Source of the DNA: SHXO01 sp964523885
GTDB lineage: Bacteria; Pseudomonadota; Gammaproteobacteria; Burkholderiales; SHXO01
Assembly: GCA_964523885.1 (NCBI GenBank)
Contig: CAZFYX010000114.1
Coordinates: 1-64,000 of the forward strand
Direction of reading: 5' to 3'
Length of the DNA: 64,000 nucleotides
Positions 1 through 8,382 of the stretch are shown piece by piece. The notes beneath the pieces were generated by a model that saw nothing but the letters and a program-made list of their open reading frames with translations, searched no databases and was not told where the DNA came from. The position numbers and the translations under genes are program-made. Every line of letters starts with the position of its first letter. Within the stretch, counting starts at the first letter, position 1.

Positions 1-102
1 CTCATCAGCCAGCGCAGCGTCTACCCGCACATCGACATCGACGCCTGGACGGTCAGCCTGAACTACAAGTTCCAGGGCGAAGCAGTGACCGAAAGGCCAT
101 GA
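1..102 (+). CDS. C-terminal end of an outer-membrane beta-barrel-like protein (partial)
   Basis: The reading frame is open from the left edge and ends in TGA at 100-102. Only 33 residues are visible. They contain an alternating hydrophobic/polar strand (AWTVSLNYKF) like the last beta strand of a porin or autotransporter-type barrel, followed by a short tail. The usual terminal Phe is not the last residue, so the barrel assignment is tentative. A hairpin terminator follows. Confidence 0.45.
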   Translation, partial: LISQRSVYPHIDIDAWTVSLNYKFQGEAVTERP

Positions 103-134
103 CCGAGAGGCGTGACTGAAAAGCGTGACTGAAG

Positions 135-177
135 AGCGTGACGGGACCTCGACCATCGAGCACCCCGTCACGCTTTT
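135..177 (+). terminator. Rho-independent terminator
   Basis: An 11-bp perfect stem (AGCGTGACGGG at 135-145 and its complement at 164-174) is followed by TTTT. It lies after the partial gene and before the convergent hemerythrin gene, so it may serve both. Just upstream, the 5' arm belongs to a short direct repeat of GCGTGACTGAA (about 111-134). Confidence 0.75.
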
Positions 178-195
178 CCTGTCACGCAGTACCAG

Positions 196-684
196 TCACC
201 GCTGTTGCAGGCGTTGGCGCAGCAGGGCCATCTGCCGGCCCACCTGTGCGAGCTGGTCGGCCATGCGCTGCTCGATCTCAGGGAACAGCACCGCCTCCTC
301 CTCGCTCGCGTGGGCTTCGACATCCTCGGCCAGTTGCAGGATCAGCCCGGTGACCTGCGGATCCGCCGGCTCCAGCATGCGGATTTCCTCGATGATTTCC
401 TTCACCCGGTCGTGGTCCTCGCGCGCCTGGTCGACGAGCAGCGCCAGTTCGCTCACTTGCGCGACCGCCGGATAGAGAATCTCCTCCTCGAGCGCGCTGT
501 GCAGCTCGAGCCTCCCGCAGATCTCCTCCACCAGGCCGGCGGCCTCCTCCTCGCTGCTCTCGAGCAGGGTCTGGTACTCCTCGGCCAGCTGCCGCACGCG
601 CTCGTGGTCGGCAGCCAGCATCGCGAGGGCAGAAGGGTCGTCGCGCTCCCGGGGAGCGGCAGTGCTGTCTCGATCGGTCGGCAT
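196..684 (-). CDS. Hemerythrin-domain protein
   Basis: 162 aa four-helix hemerythrin-like protein, expected to bind a di-iron centre and to sense or buffer O2, NO or iron. The His/Glu ligand pattern is visible: an early DHERV, then HSALEEEILYP (H-x3-E type), DHDRV, and a final HASEEEAVLFPE. The ATG at 684 is chosen because the longer frame back to 828 is Arg/Cys-rich and overlaps gmhB. It follows gmhB by 8 nt, so it is the last gene of the gmhB-SDR-GT operon. Two more hemerythrins of similar style lie at 11725 and 14346. The ligand assignment is by motif only. Confidence 0.85.
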   Translation of the reverse strand: MPTDRDSTAAPRERDDPSALAMLAADHERVRQLAEEYQTLLESSEEEAAGLVEEICGRLELHSALEEEILYPAVAQVSELALLVDQAREDHDRVKEIIEEIRMLEPADPQVTGLILQLAEDVEAHASEEEAVLFPEIEQRMADQLAQVGRQMALLRQRLQQR

Positions 685-692
685 CCCTCGTC

Positions 693-1304
693 TCAGTGGA
701 TGGGTTGCGGGACGCCCGGCGCTTCCCCCGCATGCGGCACGGCACTGCCCGCATCGATGATCGCGGCGGCGGCACGGGCGAGGTTGGGTGACACGAAGTG
801 CGGCAGCCGCAGGCTCGACAGGCGCCACTGCGTCTCGTGCCCGACGTCCAGCAGCACCGTTCGGCAGCCGGCGCGGCGCCCGGCCTCGATGTCATCCAGG
901 ATATCGCCGACCATCCACGAATGGCCCAGGTCGAGGTCGAGGGCACGCGCGGCCTTCCACAACAGCCCCGGCAGGGGCTTGCGGCAGTCGCATTCGACGG
1001 CGTAGCGCGGCACCACGCCGTCGGGATGGTGCGGGCACCAGTACATGGCAGCCAGCGGCACCTGCACGGGTGCGAGCAGTTCGCGCAGCCGCAGCTCCAC
1101 CCCGTGCAACGCGCGCTCCTCGAACTTGCCGCGCGCGACCCCGGCCTGGTTGGTGATCACCACGATCACGTAGCCGTGCGCGTGCAGCCGGGCCACTGCC
1201 GTGAGTGCATCGGGCGCCAGCCGGATCCGCGCCGGATCGACGTTGTAGGGGAGGTTCTCGACCAGCGTGCCGTCCTTGTCCAGGAACACCGCCGCCCGGC
1301 TCAT
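693..1304 (-). CDS. gmhB: D-glycero-D-manno-heptose 1,7-bisphosphate 7-phosphatase
   Basis: 203 aa HAD phosphatase. The nucleophile motif FLDKDGTLV (Asp9/Asp11) is at the N-terminus, a TNQAG motif II follows, and a zinc loop CPHHPDG...CDCRKP is characteristic of GmhB. MVGDILDDIEAG is the acidic motif IV. It removes the C7 phosphate from heptose bisphosphate in the ADP-heptose pathway for LPS core. The start ATG overlaps the stop of the SDR gene (ATGA), implying translational coupling. The length is normal for the family. The two GT9 (heptosyltransferase-like) enzymes at 20-26 kb could use the resulting nucleotide-heptose. Confidence 0.9.
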   Translation of the reverse strand: MSRAAVFLDKDGTLVENLPYNVDPARIRLAPDALTAVARLHAHGYVIVVITNQAGVARGKFEERALHGVELRLRELLAPVQVPLAAMYWCPHHPDGVVPRYAVECDCRKPLPGLLWKAARALDLDLGHSWMVGDILDDIEAGRRAGCRTVLLDVGHETQWRLSSLRLPHFVSPNLARAAAAIIDAGSAVPHAGEAPGVPQPIH

Positions 1305-2029
1305 GGCCAGGACGTCTCGCGCATCGGCAGCACCATGATCTCGGGGATCACTGTCCCTGCCGGCAGCAGCAGGACCGCCTTGATGGCGGCCGCGACATCG
1401 GCGGGATCCTGCAGGGTCCCGAGGTCGATGTCCGGAAAGCGTTCGAGCAGGAACGGGGTGCGCATGCCGCCGGCGATCACGCTGGTCACCTTGATGCCGT
1501 GCGGACGCAGCTCGGCGTGCAGCGCCTGCGACAGCCCCAGCAGGCCCCACTTGCTGGCGTGATAGGCCGACGCATTGGGCCAGGCCCGCTTCGCCGCAGT
1601 GGACGCGACGTTGACGATGTGCCCGGCGCGCCCGGGCTTCATGTAGCGCAACGCCTGCCGCGACAGCAGGAAGGGACCGGTCAGGTTGGTCGCGAGCACG
1701 CGCTGCCATTCACTCACCTGCAGTTCGTCCACCGGCAGGGTCACGTCGGTACCGGCGTTGTTGATCAGCACGTCCAGGCGACCGAACTGCGCGACGACCT
1801 GCTCGAGCGCCGCTGCCCCGGCGGCCGCGTCGCCTACGTCGAGCCGCATGGCGACACACCGGCCCCCCGCATCCCGCACGCTCGCGGCGATCCTGTCGGC
1901 CGCGTCCTCGCGCACGTCGGCGGCCACCACCGCGGCCCCGGCGCCCGCAAGCGCATGGCAGAGGGCCGCGCCCAGTCCGCTCCCGCCCCCGGTGACGACC
2001 ACGCATTTGCCTTCCAGTCCGTTGTCCAT
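1301..2029 (-). CDS. SDR-family oxidoreductase
   Basis: 242 aa classical short-chain dehydrogenase. The Rossmann motif TGGGSGLG is near the N-terminus, followed by NNAG, then catalytic Ser in NVAST and YHASK (Tyr-x3-Lys). It probably uses NAD(P)(H) on a sugar or alcohol; the substrate cannot be read from the sequence. A start at 2029 gives the usual N-terminus (MDNGLEGK); an in-frame ATG at 2071 would overlap the glycosyltransferase. It sits between the glycosyltransferase and gmhB with a 4-nt overlap to gmhB, so a role in nucleotide-sugar or glycan metabolism is inferred. Confidence 0.85.
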   Translation of the reverse strand: MDNGLEGKCVVVTGGGSGLGAALCHALAGAGAAVVAADVREDAADRIAASVRDAGGRCVAMRLDVGDAAAGAAALEQVVAQFGRLDVLINNAGTDVTLPVDELQVSEWQRVLATNLTGPFLLSRQALRYMKPGRAGHIVNVASTAAKRAWPNASAYHASKWGLLGLSQALHAELRPHGIKVTSVIAGGMRTPFLLERFPDIDLGTLQDPADVAAAIKAVLLLPAGTVIPEIMVLPMRETSWP

Positions 2030-2057
2030 CCCTTGTCCCGGCAGTACATCGTTGTCG

Positions 2058-3323
2058 TCAACCCGCCGCACCAGCCTGCAAACCGGCCCTCACCGGCTGC
2101 GGCAGCAGGGTCTCGTACAGCTCGGCCATCTGGGCCGCGACCCGGCTCCACGTGAAGAGCTGACGCGCCCGGCGCTGTCCTTCACGTCCCATCGCCTGCA
2201 CGAGATCGGGACGGCGCGCCAGCAGCGCCAGCCGGTCCGCCAGCGCGTCCGGATCGCGCGGCGGCACCAGGAAGCCGGTCCGCCCGTCCACCACCGTGTA
2301 CTTGACGCCCCCGACGGCGGACCCGATCACCGGCACCCCACATGCCATCGCCTCGACCGGCGTGATGCCGAACGGCTCGTACCAGGGCACGGTGACGAAG
2401 ACGTCGGCCGCGCTGTAGAGATAACGCAACGCATCGCGGCCGCGACGGCCGGTGAACAGCACCTGCTCGGGCACGCCCTCCGCGCGCGCGATCGCCCTCA
2501 GTCGCGCGATCTCCGGCGTTGCCGCCTCGCACGGGGCTTCCGAGTTGCCGCCGACGATCACCAGGCGCGGGCGCAGGTCATGGCGGCGCGCCAGCGCACC
2601 CATCGCGTGGATCACGGTCTCGATGCCCTTGCGCGGAACCAGCCGCCCCAGCTGCAACACCACGAACTCGTCCGTGCCGATGCCGAGGGCCTTGCGACCT
2701 TCGCGCCCGACCGGCGCGAGCTCGGCCGGATCGAAGCCGCACGGGATGATCGAGACCCTGTCCGCGTGCGCGCCATACAGGCGCGTGAGATCGTCGAGGT
2801 CCTGCGGGCACTCGGCGACGATGCGGTCCGCATCGCGCACCAGCGCCTCCTCGATCTCGCCGCGCGACACCGGGAAGTGGTCGGCGTCCCCCTGGAACAG
2901 GCGCCTTACCCGCCCCAGCGCGTGGAAGGTGATGACGAAGGGGATGTGCAGCGCACGCTTGATGCGCTGGGCCACCATCCCCGACATGAAGAAATTCGCG
3001 TGCACCAGCCCGTACTCGCTGCCCTGCCGGCGGAAGAAGTCGAGCACGTTGGCGGTGAACTCCTCCATGTAGGGGAGCATCTCCTCCTTCGGCAGGAAGC
3101 GCGCGGGTCCGGCCTGCACATGGATCACGCGCACCCCGTTCTTCCACTCCACCACGGTGCGCGCAAGGGCCTTGTCGCGGCGGGTGAACACGTCGACGTG
3201 ATAGCCGCGCCTCGCGAGGTGGGCCGCCAGCTGCGCCACGTAGACGTTCTGTCCTCCCGCGTCGGTGCCGCCGACGAGCGCGAGCGGTGATGCGTGCTCA
3301 CTGATCAGCGCGATCCTTCTCAT
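2058..3323 (-). CDS. Glycosyltransferase family 4 (sucrose-phosphate-synthase-like)
   Basis: About 421 aa retaining GT-B enzyme. The N-terminus (VGGTDAGGQNVYV) matches the donor-side glycine loop of sucrose synthase/phosphate synthase-like GT4 proteins. The C-terminal domain carries GRLVPRKGI and the EPFGITPVEAMACG motif (E-x7-E) that binds the nucleotide sugar. An in-frame ATG at 3356 would add 11 residues; 3323 gives the typical MRRIALISEH start. It is the first gene of an operon with the SDR, gmhB and a hemerythrin. The acceptor is unknown. Confidence 0.88.
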   Translation of the reverse strand: MRRIALISEHASPLALVGGTDAGGQNVYVAQLAAHLARRGYHVDVFTRRDKALARTVVEWKNGVRVIHVQAGPARFLPKEEMLPYMEEFTANVLDFFRRQGSEYGLVHANFFMSGMVAQRIKRALHIPFVITFHALGRVRRLFQGDADHFPVSRGEIEEALVRDADRIVAECPQDLDDLTRLYGAHADRVSIIPCGFDPAELAPVGREGRKALGIGTDEFVVLQLGRLVPRKGIETVIHAMGALARRHDLRPRLVIVGGNSEAPCEAATPEIARLRAIARAEGVPEQVLFTGRRGRDALRYLYSAADVFVTVPWYEPFGITPVEAMACGVPVIGSAVGGVKYTVVDGRTGFLVPPRDPDALADRLALLARRPDLVQAMGREGQRRARQLFTWSRVAAQMAELYETLLPQPVRAGLQAGAAG

Positions 3324-3549
3324 GGGTCCTCGATTCGGTGAACCAGCGCGGCGCACGGCCGCCCGCCACGCACTTCGGCACGGAGCCGCCGCGCAGCGCT
3401 AGCGGCAAGCCGCGTGCCGCCGGACGCCTGCGGTACGAATTACGCGGACGCGGTCCGCGCCGAGCACGGGCACACTGCAGTGCACCGGGGCGCCCCCCAT
3501 GGAACGCGGCGTGCCGACACCGGAGGATCAGACCAACAGGAGAAGCGGC

Positions 3550-4125
3550 ATGACCACCATCGTGGCGGGAAGATTCGAGCTGCACGAGCCGGCCGAGCAC
3601 GCGTTGCAGGCGCTGCTGGACCGCGGGTTCCACCGCAGCGACGCGAGCGAGTTCTTCGTCAATCCACCGGGCCAGCACGGCCGCATTCCCACCGGAGGCG
3701 ACCAGTTCGCGGACGCCCAGTCGAGCAAGGCGCACGTCGGAGCCGGAGTGGGGGCGACCGCGGGCGGGGCCGCAGGACTGCTCGCCGCCGCCGCGGTGCC
3801 CGGGCTGGGCATCCCGCTGGCGGCTGGCATCGTCGCGCTCGGCGCCTACACCGGCTCGTTCCTCGGCGCGATGAACAAGCTCGGCGACAGCGGCGACGCC
3901 GAGCGCCTCGCCGCCAGTCCCGGGCGCCAGGGCGGCGAGATGGTGGCAGTGCGGGTACTCGACGCAGAGGCCGAGCAGACCGCGATCGCCGTGTTGCGGG
4001 AACACGGCGCCCGCGACATCGAACGGCGCGATGGCGAGTGGCGGGACGGGCAGTGGGTCGACTTCGATCCGGTGACCCCGCCGGCCACCGTGGACGAGGG
4101 CCCGGAGCCATCCAGCGAGCGCTGA
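3550..4125 (+). CDS. Glycine-zipper hydrophobic-core protein (general-stress-like)
   Basis: 191 aa. The N-terminal 50 residues resemble a regulatory/flavodoxin-like fold (FELHEPAEHALQALLDRGF), the middle (about 75-115) is a Gly/Ala-rich hydrophobic zipper able to span a membrane, and the C-terminal part returns to an alpha/beta repeat (VAVRVLDAEAEQTAIAVLREHGA). The layout is like stress-induced glycine-zipper proteins. Start chosen from AGGAGAAGCGGC-ATG. The protein at 19662 has the same zipper (GAAIGAYSGFLATAM versus ALGAYTGSFLGAMNK) and is probably a shorter paralogue. The function is unknown. Confidence 0.75.
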   Translation: MTTIVAGRFELHEPAEHALQALLDRGFHRSDASEFFVNPPGQHGRIPTGGDQFADAQSSKAHVGAGVGATAGGAAGLLAAAAVPGLGIPLAAGIVALGAYTGSFLGAMNKLGDSGDAERLAASPGRQGGEMVAVRVLDAEAEQTAIAVLREHGARDIERRDGEWRDGQWVDFDPVTPPATVDEGPEPSSER

Positions 4126-4146
4126 GCCGCGGGAGATGAGGCCGAC

Positions 4147-4719
4147 GTGGCTGTCACCTCGATGAGAACGCACGCGCTTGCAGCGTCGGCAATCCTGGCA
4201 GTGCTCGGCATGCCGATGGCGACCCTGGCGGATACCGCCGCCGACGAGGCCTATCGCGCGCAGTTGACCCGGGCGCATGAGGAGCATCGCGCGGACGCAG
4301 AGCGGTGCAGGCGCGCACCGCAGGATGCGCAGGCGCTGTGCGTGGTGCAGGCGCAGGCACGGCTGGAACGTGAGCAGGCCCGGGCCCGGGCGACGTTCGA
4401 GGACACCCCGCATGCGAGGATGCAGGCCAGGGTGGATATCGCGGAGGCCGACTACCGCCTCGCGCTCGCGCAATGTGACCGGGGCAGTGATCGCGACATG
4501 TGTCGGGCCGATGCCCGGGTGGTGCGGGCACGCGCCATCGAGCAGGCGAAGCTCGACTACGCGCATGGGCCGCATCACGATGCGCCGGCCGTCGACGCCT
4601 ATGACACGCCATCCACCACTGCGACGCCAGCGTTGGGCACGCATGAGTGCGCCGCCGTGCTGGATCTCGACGAACGCTACCGTTGCATCCGGCGCGCCGA
4701 ACAGGCCGGACGGATGTGA
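4147..4719 (+). CDS. Secreted Cys-containing helical protein of unknown function
   Basis: 190 aa from GTG (RBS GGGAGATGAGG just upstream); an ATG at 4162 is the alternative. A signal peptide ending near TLADTAADE is visible. The mature part is rich in Ala, Arg and Glu, predicted mostly helical, with six Cys residues spaced as pairs (CRRAP..C, C..MC, C..C) that could form disulfides in the periplasm. It lies 21 nt after the glycine-zipper gene and may be co-transcribed. No family recognised. Confidence 0.7.
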   Translation: MAVTSMRTHALAASAILAVLGMPMATLADTAADEAYRAQLTRAHEEHRADAERCRRAPQDAQALCVVQAQARLEREQARARATFEDTPHARMQARVDIAEADYRLALAQCDRGSDRDMCRADARVVRARAIEQAKLDYAHGPHHDAPAVDAYDTPSTTATPALGTHECAAVLDLDERYRCIRRAEQAGRM

Positions 4720-4758
4720 CGCCGCGACGGATCTGATCGAAACCTCACTCCCGCCTGC

Positions 4759-4780
4759 ACTGTATGGTCATGCATACAGT
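4759..4780. promoter_or_regulatory. Perfect 8-bp dyad, possible activator site
   Basis: ACTGTATG and CATACAGT flank a 6-nt spacer. The centre is about 78 nt upstream of the predicted start of transcription from the sigma-54 promoter at 4822, a distance at which sigma-54 activators commonly bind. It could instead be the hairpin ending the preceding gene, since TTTATGG follows. The spacing (CTGT-N12-ACAG) is wrong for a classical LexA box. Confidence 0.4.
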
Positions 4781-4821
4781 TTATGGAGGCTGCTGCCTGC
4801 GAGCGCTCGCCCGGATGCGTT

Positions 4822-4837
4822 GGGCACGTCGGTTGCG
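4822..4837 (+). promoter_or_regulatory. Sigma-54 (-24/-12) promoter
   Basis: GGGCACGTCGGTTGCG matches the consensus TGGCACG-N4-TTGC with the invariant GG and GC ten bases apart. Predicted transcription starts near 4848, 52 nt ahead of the ATG at 4900. The 19000 site is identical over these 16 bases. Confidence 0.75.
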
Positions 4838-4899
4838 AAGCTTCACTGCATGGTGACTGGTGTCACCCAACCCTCCAAACGATCGAAGGAGCAGACAGC

Positions 4900-5346
4900 A
4901 TGAAAACGAATCTCTGGCGCAATGGCCTCGGCATGACTGCAATCGGCGCACTGTTCGCGCTGCCGCTCGTGGTGCAGGCCGCCGACAACACTCAGCACGG
5001 CACGGTCCGCGACAACGGGACGATGAGCGATACCGAGGGCCGCGGCCCCGCCGCGGGAACCGATCCTGCGCAGACCCTGCCCGGCAGCGCATCGACGGGC
5101 GCGGATGACGCGACTGCAGCCCGCGATCGCGTGCACACCGGACCGGCGGACGACATGGGTCCGGCCGGACGCGACGAGACCCAGGGACCGGGCAGCACGC
5201 GCGGTGCGGGCCCCGGCGCCGGCAATGCCGGCGCGGGTGGTACGGGTGCGGGTACCGGTACGGGCGCCGGCGCGGCGGGTGCTGGGGCGGGCGCAGCTGG
5301 TGCCGGCGGAGCCGGCGCTGGGGGCGGTGCGGGCGCAGGCCGCTGA
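4900..5346 (+). CDS. Secreted Gly/Ala-rich low-complexity protein
   Basis: 148 aa, start set by AAGGAG ten bases upstream of the ATG. A clean signal peptide (MKTNLWRNGLGMTAIGALFALPLVVQA-AD) is followed by an acidic, Thr/Asp-rich stretch and a C-terminal third made almost only of Gly and Ala with GAG/GTG-type repeats. It is expected to be periplasmic or extracellular and disordered. It is expressed from a sigma-54 promoter and followed 58 nt later by a second secreted low-complexity gene. No enzymatic domain is seen. The composition could suit a matrix or surface protein, but this is speculation. Confidence 0.7.
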   Translation: MKTNLWRNGLGMTAIGALFALPLVVQAADNTQHGTVRDNGTMSDTEGRGPAAGTDPAQTLPGSASTGADDATAARDRVHTGPADDMGPAGRDETQGPGSTRGAGPGAGNAGAGGTGAGTGTGAGAAGAGAGAAGAGGAGAGGGAGAGR

Positions 5347-5404
5347 CGTCTTCCAACTTGAACACGGGGCGCGCAGGCATGCCCTGCGCCTCGAGGAGAA
5401 AGCC

Positions 5405-5929
5405 ATGAACATGACCAGGATGAGCATCGCGATCGCTATGGCGCTGGGCCTGACGCTGGGCACCGCGCAGGCCCAGAACGTGAGTCCGAGCGAGATCCAG
5501 AAGACGCAACCGGGCGCTCCGCAGCCGCAAGGCGGTACGCTCAACCGTGACGAATTGGGCGATCAGTCCGGGGCCCAGGGTGCGGCGGCCGCACAGGACA
5601 GCAGCGGCGCCCAGCACGACACCGGCACCAGCGGGCAGCGCGCGAAGTCGGGCGCAGACGCAGCAACAGGCGCGCAAGGCAGCAGCGCTGCGGCCGGCCA
5701 GGATTCCGCTCAATCGGGCGACCGCGACCGCTCTGCCGGAGCCGGCCAGGGTGGCCAGGGCGCGGGCGGCGCCGGCGGCGTGCCCGGCAAGGAAACCACG
5801 GGCCAGGGCGAAGGCGTGAAGGAATCCGGCGGCACGGCCGAGGCGCAGACGCCGGCGAAGAGCGGCAATCCGCCTTCGTCGCAGCACGGCACCAGCAGCA
5901 GCCCGAGCGGCACAGGCAGCAACCGCTGA
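5405..5929 (+). CDS. Secreted Gln/Gly/Ser-rich low-complexity protein
   Basis: 174 aa; RBS GAGGAG precedes the ATG. The signal peptide is MNMTRMSIAIAMALGLTLGTAQAQ. The mature region is rich in Gly, Ala, Ser, Gln and Asp, lacks Cys, and has no recognisable fold. It probably shares the sigma-54 transcript with the gene at 4900. It runs convergently into the oxidase-like operon, with 53 nt between stop codons. Function unknown. Confidence 0.7.
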   Translation: MNMTRMSIAIAMALGLTLGTAQAQNVSPSEIQKTQPGAPQPQGGTLNRDELGDQSGAQGAAAAQDSSGAQHDTGTSGQRAKSGADAATGAQGSSAAAGQDSAQSGDRDRSAGAGQGGQGAGGAGGVPGKETTGQGEGVKESGGTAEAQTPAKSGNPPSSQHGTSSSPSGTGSNR

Positions 5930-5982
5930 CGCCGGACCAGGCGACGGGGGCGCCCTTCCGCAGCTTGCCCCGTCGCCTGACC

Positions 5983-8382
5983 TCAGAGTGCCAGCCGCGG
6001 ATACAGATACAGCAGCGCCACGGCGACGACGCCCTGGGTCACCGTGTAATGAAAGAACAGGTGCACGCCGTCGCGGCTTGCGGCGCCATCGTGGAGCCCG
6101 GTGAGTACGCGGGCGATGAGGTAGAAGACCATCCCGCACAGGGCCGCCGCGTGAAGCACCTGATATGCGAGCACGGCCCCCAACAGCGCCGCGTAACCGT
6201 AGACCTGCGGATCCAGGCCGGGTGCGACGATCCCGTATGCGCACAGCATCAGCGCGAGCAGATTCAAGCTCAACGCGGAGATCAGACCGACGGACGTGCG
6301 CGCGGGCGTCCCCGAGGTGCCGCTGTATGACAGCATGGCGCTGGCGGTCGCCCAGAGGATCACTGCGCCAGCACCGTAGTTGAGGATAGGCAGCGGCTGC
6401 GCGAGCGGCGGCCAGGGGCCGGGCCTCGCACCGGCGAGCCCCACGCAGGCAGCGACCAGGACCAGGAATACGCAAGCATCGGCAGCGAGCACGAGCAGGA
6501 CCGCACAGCGGGAGCGCAGGGTCGGCGGCGCGCGCCGCACCAGGTATCCCGTCATGCCCCTTCCCGCTGGAATCGAATTGGTGGTGCGGTCGCAGCGCCA
6601 GGCCCAGGCGAACAGGGCCGCGAATACGAGCGCCCATCCAGTCGCTGCCGGCCCAGGCGCGCGCAGCGCCAGCAGGTACGCCGAGGCAACACTCGCCGCA
6701 GCGGCGAGGAACGGAAGCCAGGTGGGCGCAGGCCGCGTGAGCGCCTCCCCTTGGCCTGTGTGCGGCCCGCTCTCACCCGCCGCCTGCCGCATGCGGTCCT
6801 CCCGCCCGCGACGGCCGTCCGCACGTACCGCAAGCCCACCCAGGCTGTCCGCACGCGTCGAGTTCGGCGCCGCACGGCAGGCACGCGTGCGCTGGAACAG
6901 ATCGAGCAGCACGAGACCGATCCCCGCCGCGAGCAGTGCGGCGCCCGCACTGGCCCACGTGTTCCAGCTGCCCCAGCCCAGGCCTGCGGCATACGTCTGC
7001 ACTTGCCTCGGCATGCCGAGCAGCCCGAGCGCATACAACGGCAAGAAGGCCAGATGCACGCCGGCGAACATGAGCGCGAACGCTGCCCACCCGAGCCGCT
7101 GCGAGGGCCCGGGCGCGCCGCCCTGAGGTGCACAGTGGTACAACACGGCCACGAGCGGGAACAGCAGGCCGCCCACCAGCAGGTAGTGCTGCTGCGCGAC
7201 CTCCAGATAGCTGCCCGCAGCCGGCACGCCGAGCGCATTCGATGCCAGCAGCAGCGCGCTCATCCCCCCGGCCGCCAGGCAGAACAGGAATCCGCCCAGG
7301 TAGAGGGTCGGGATGCTGGCTCGCACCTGGCCGCGCACCAGTGTTGCAGTCCATGCCGCCAGGTGGACCGCGACTGGAAATGCCAGCGCGAGCGCGCCAA
7401 GCACCGGAAAGCCCGGCAACGGACCCTGCGAGACCGCACCCAGCAGCTGCGCGATCCAGACCAGCAACCCGATCGCTCCCGTGGCCAGCAGTGCCCGGAT
7501 GATCCATGCGCGGCCAACGAGCCGGGTCCGGGCCAGCGCTGGAACCAGCATCGACACCATGCCGGCAGCGGGCAGGAAGACGCTCAGAACCAGCGGGTGC
7601 ACGAAGGCTGCGCCCAGCTGTGCCCACAGCAGCGGCGCACCGCCCTTCTCCGGAAGGAAGAACGGCCAGTGCAGAGCACGCTCGAGGGCCAGCAGCGCGC
7701 CGCCAGCCAGGAGTGGCGCGTACGCCAGCACTGCAGTTGCGCTGCCCACCGCCACGCTGCATGCGTAGACAGGCAGCCGGGCGAGCGACATGCCGGGCGA
7801 GCGCATGCGCAGAACGGTGACCAGCAGCTGGATCGCGTTGGCCAGCCCTGCCGTGGCGAACAGCGCGACAGCCGCCAGCCACAGGTCCTCGCCGGGCCCG
7901 GGGGCATACTGGTAGCCGGACAGGGGCGCAGGCATGAGCCATCCGCCGTCGGGCCCGCCGTCGAGCAGCAGCGTGGCACACAGCGCGATGCCGCCGAGGG
8001 CATACAGCCAGTAGGCGCAGGTGGCCAACCGTGGAAACGGCAGGTCGACCGCACCGAGCATGGGCGGGAGCAGACGGATGGCAGCGCCCTGCATGGCGGG
8101 GACCGCGAACAGGAACACGCTCACCAAGCCGTGCAGCGTGAAGACCCGGTTGTATGCGTATACGCCCAGCAGCTCGCTGGCCGGCACTGCGAGCTGGGCG
8201 CGAAGCAGCAATGCGAGCACGCCGCCGCTGACGAGGAACACACCGGCCGTCGCGAGGGTGAGCACGCCGATGCTGCGGTGGTCGACGGCACTCGGCAGCC
8301 GCCATCCGCGCGGCGCGTTCCCCGGCCGGCCGTGCGAGTGCAGCAGCCGCTTCTCGACCAACACGGACGCCGGCGCCTTCAT
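5983..8382 (-). CDS. Degenerate cytochrome c oxidase subunit I-III fusion lacking the heme a3/CuB site
   Basis: 799 aa polytopic membrane protein. Residues 35-500 align by motif with heme-copper oxidase subunit I, and about 565-799 with subunit III (LHAAALCGMVFYL...HYTVTQG). Both heme a ligands are present (His84 in FTLHG; His399 in VAQQHY). However, the heme a3 ligand of the usual HFHY motif is Gln397. The usual WAHH pair of CuB ligands is WIAQ (Ala311, Gln312). The HPEVY motif is HPLVL, so His262 is kept but the gating Glu and cross-linked Tyr are Leu. The K-channel Lys position appears to be His340. It should therefore bind low-spin heme a but not reduce O2. It overlaps subunit II by ATGA. 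Ligand mapping is by hand alignment of conserved motifs. Confidence 0.85.
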   Translation of the reverse strand: MKAPASVLVEKRLLHSHGRPGNAPRGWRLPSAVDHRSIGVLTLATAGVFLVSGGVLALLLRAQLAVPASELLGVYAYNRVFTLHGLVSVFLFAVPAMQGAAIRLLPPMLGAVDLPFPRLATCAYWLYALGGIALCATLLLDGGPDGGWLMPAPLSGYQYAPGPGEDLWLAAVALFATAGLANAIQLLVTVLRMRSPGMSLARLPVYACSVAVGSATAVLAYAPLLAGGALLALERALHWPFFLPEKGGAPLLWAQLGAAFVHPLVLSVFLPAAGMVSMLVPALARTRLVGRAWIIRALLATGAIGLLVWIAQLLGAVSQGPLPGFPVLGALALAFPVAVHLAAWTATLVRGQVRASIPTLYLGGFLFCLAAGGMSALLLASNALGVPAAGSYLEVAQQHYLLVGGLLFPLVAVLYHCAPQGGAPGPSQRLGWAAFALMFAGVHLAFLPLYALGLLGMPRQVQTYAAGLGWGSWNTWASAGAALLAAGIGLVLLDLFQRTRACRAAPNSTRADSLGGLAVRADGRRGREDRMRQAAGESGPHTGQGEALTRPAPTWLPFLAAAASVASAYLLALRAPGPAATGWALVFAALFAWAWRCDRTTNSIPAGRGMTGYLVRRAPPTLRSRCAVLLVLAADACVFLVLVAACVGLAGARPGPWPPLAQPLPILNYGAGAVILWATASAMLSYSGTSGTPARTSVGLISALSLNLLALMLCAYGIVAPGLDPQVYGYAALLGAVLAYQVLHAAALCGMVFYLIARVLTGLHDGAASRDGVHLFFHYTVTQGVVAVALLYLYPRLAL

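Noticed and set aside
3466..3486. Sigma-54 promoter before the 3550 gene
   Set aside because: GGGCACACTGCAGTGC has 11, not 10, bases between GG and GC and lacks TTGC.
3298..4644. Large minus-strand ORF
   Set aside because: Antisense shadow of the glycine-zipper and Cys-rich genes, with no family motif.
4759..4780. LexA (SOS) box
   Set aside because: The half-sites CTGT and ACAG are 12 bases apart rather than 8, and no SOS gene follows.
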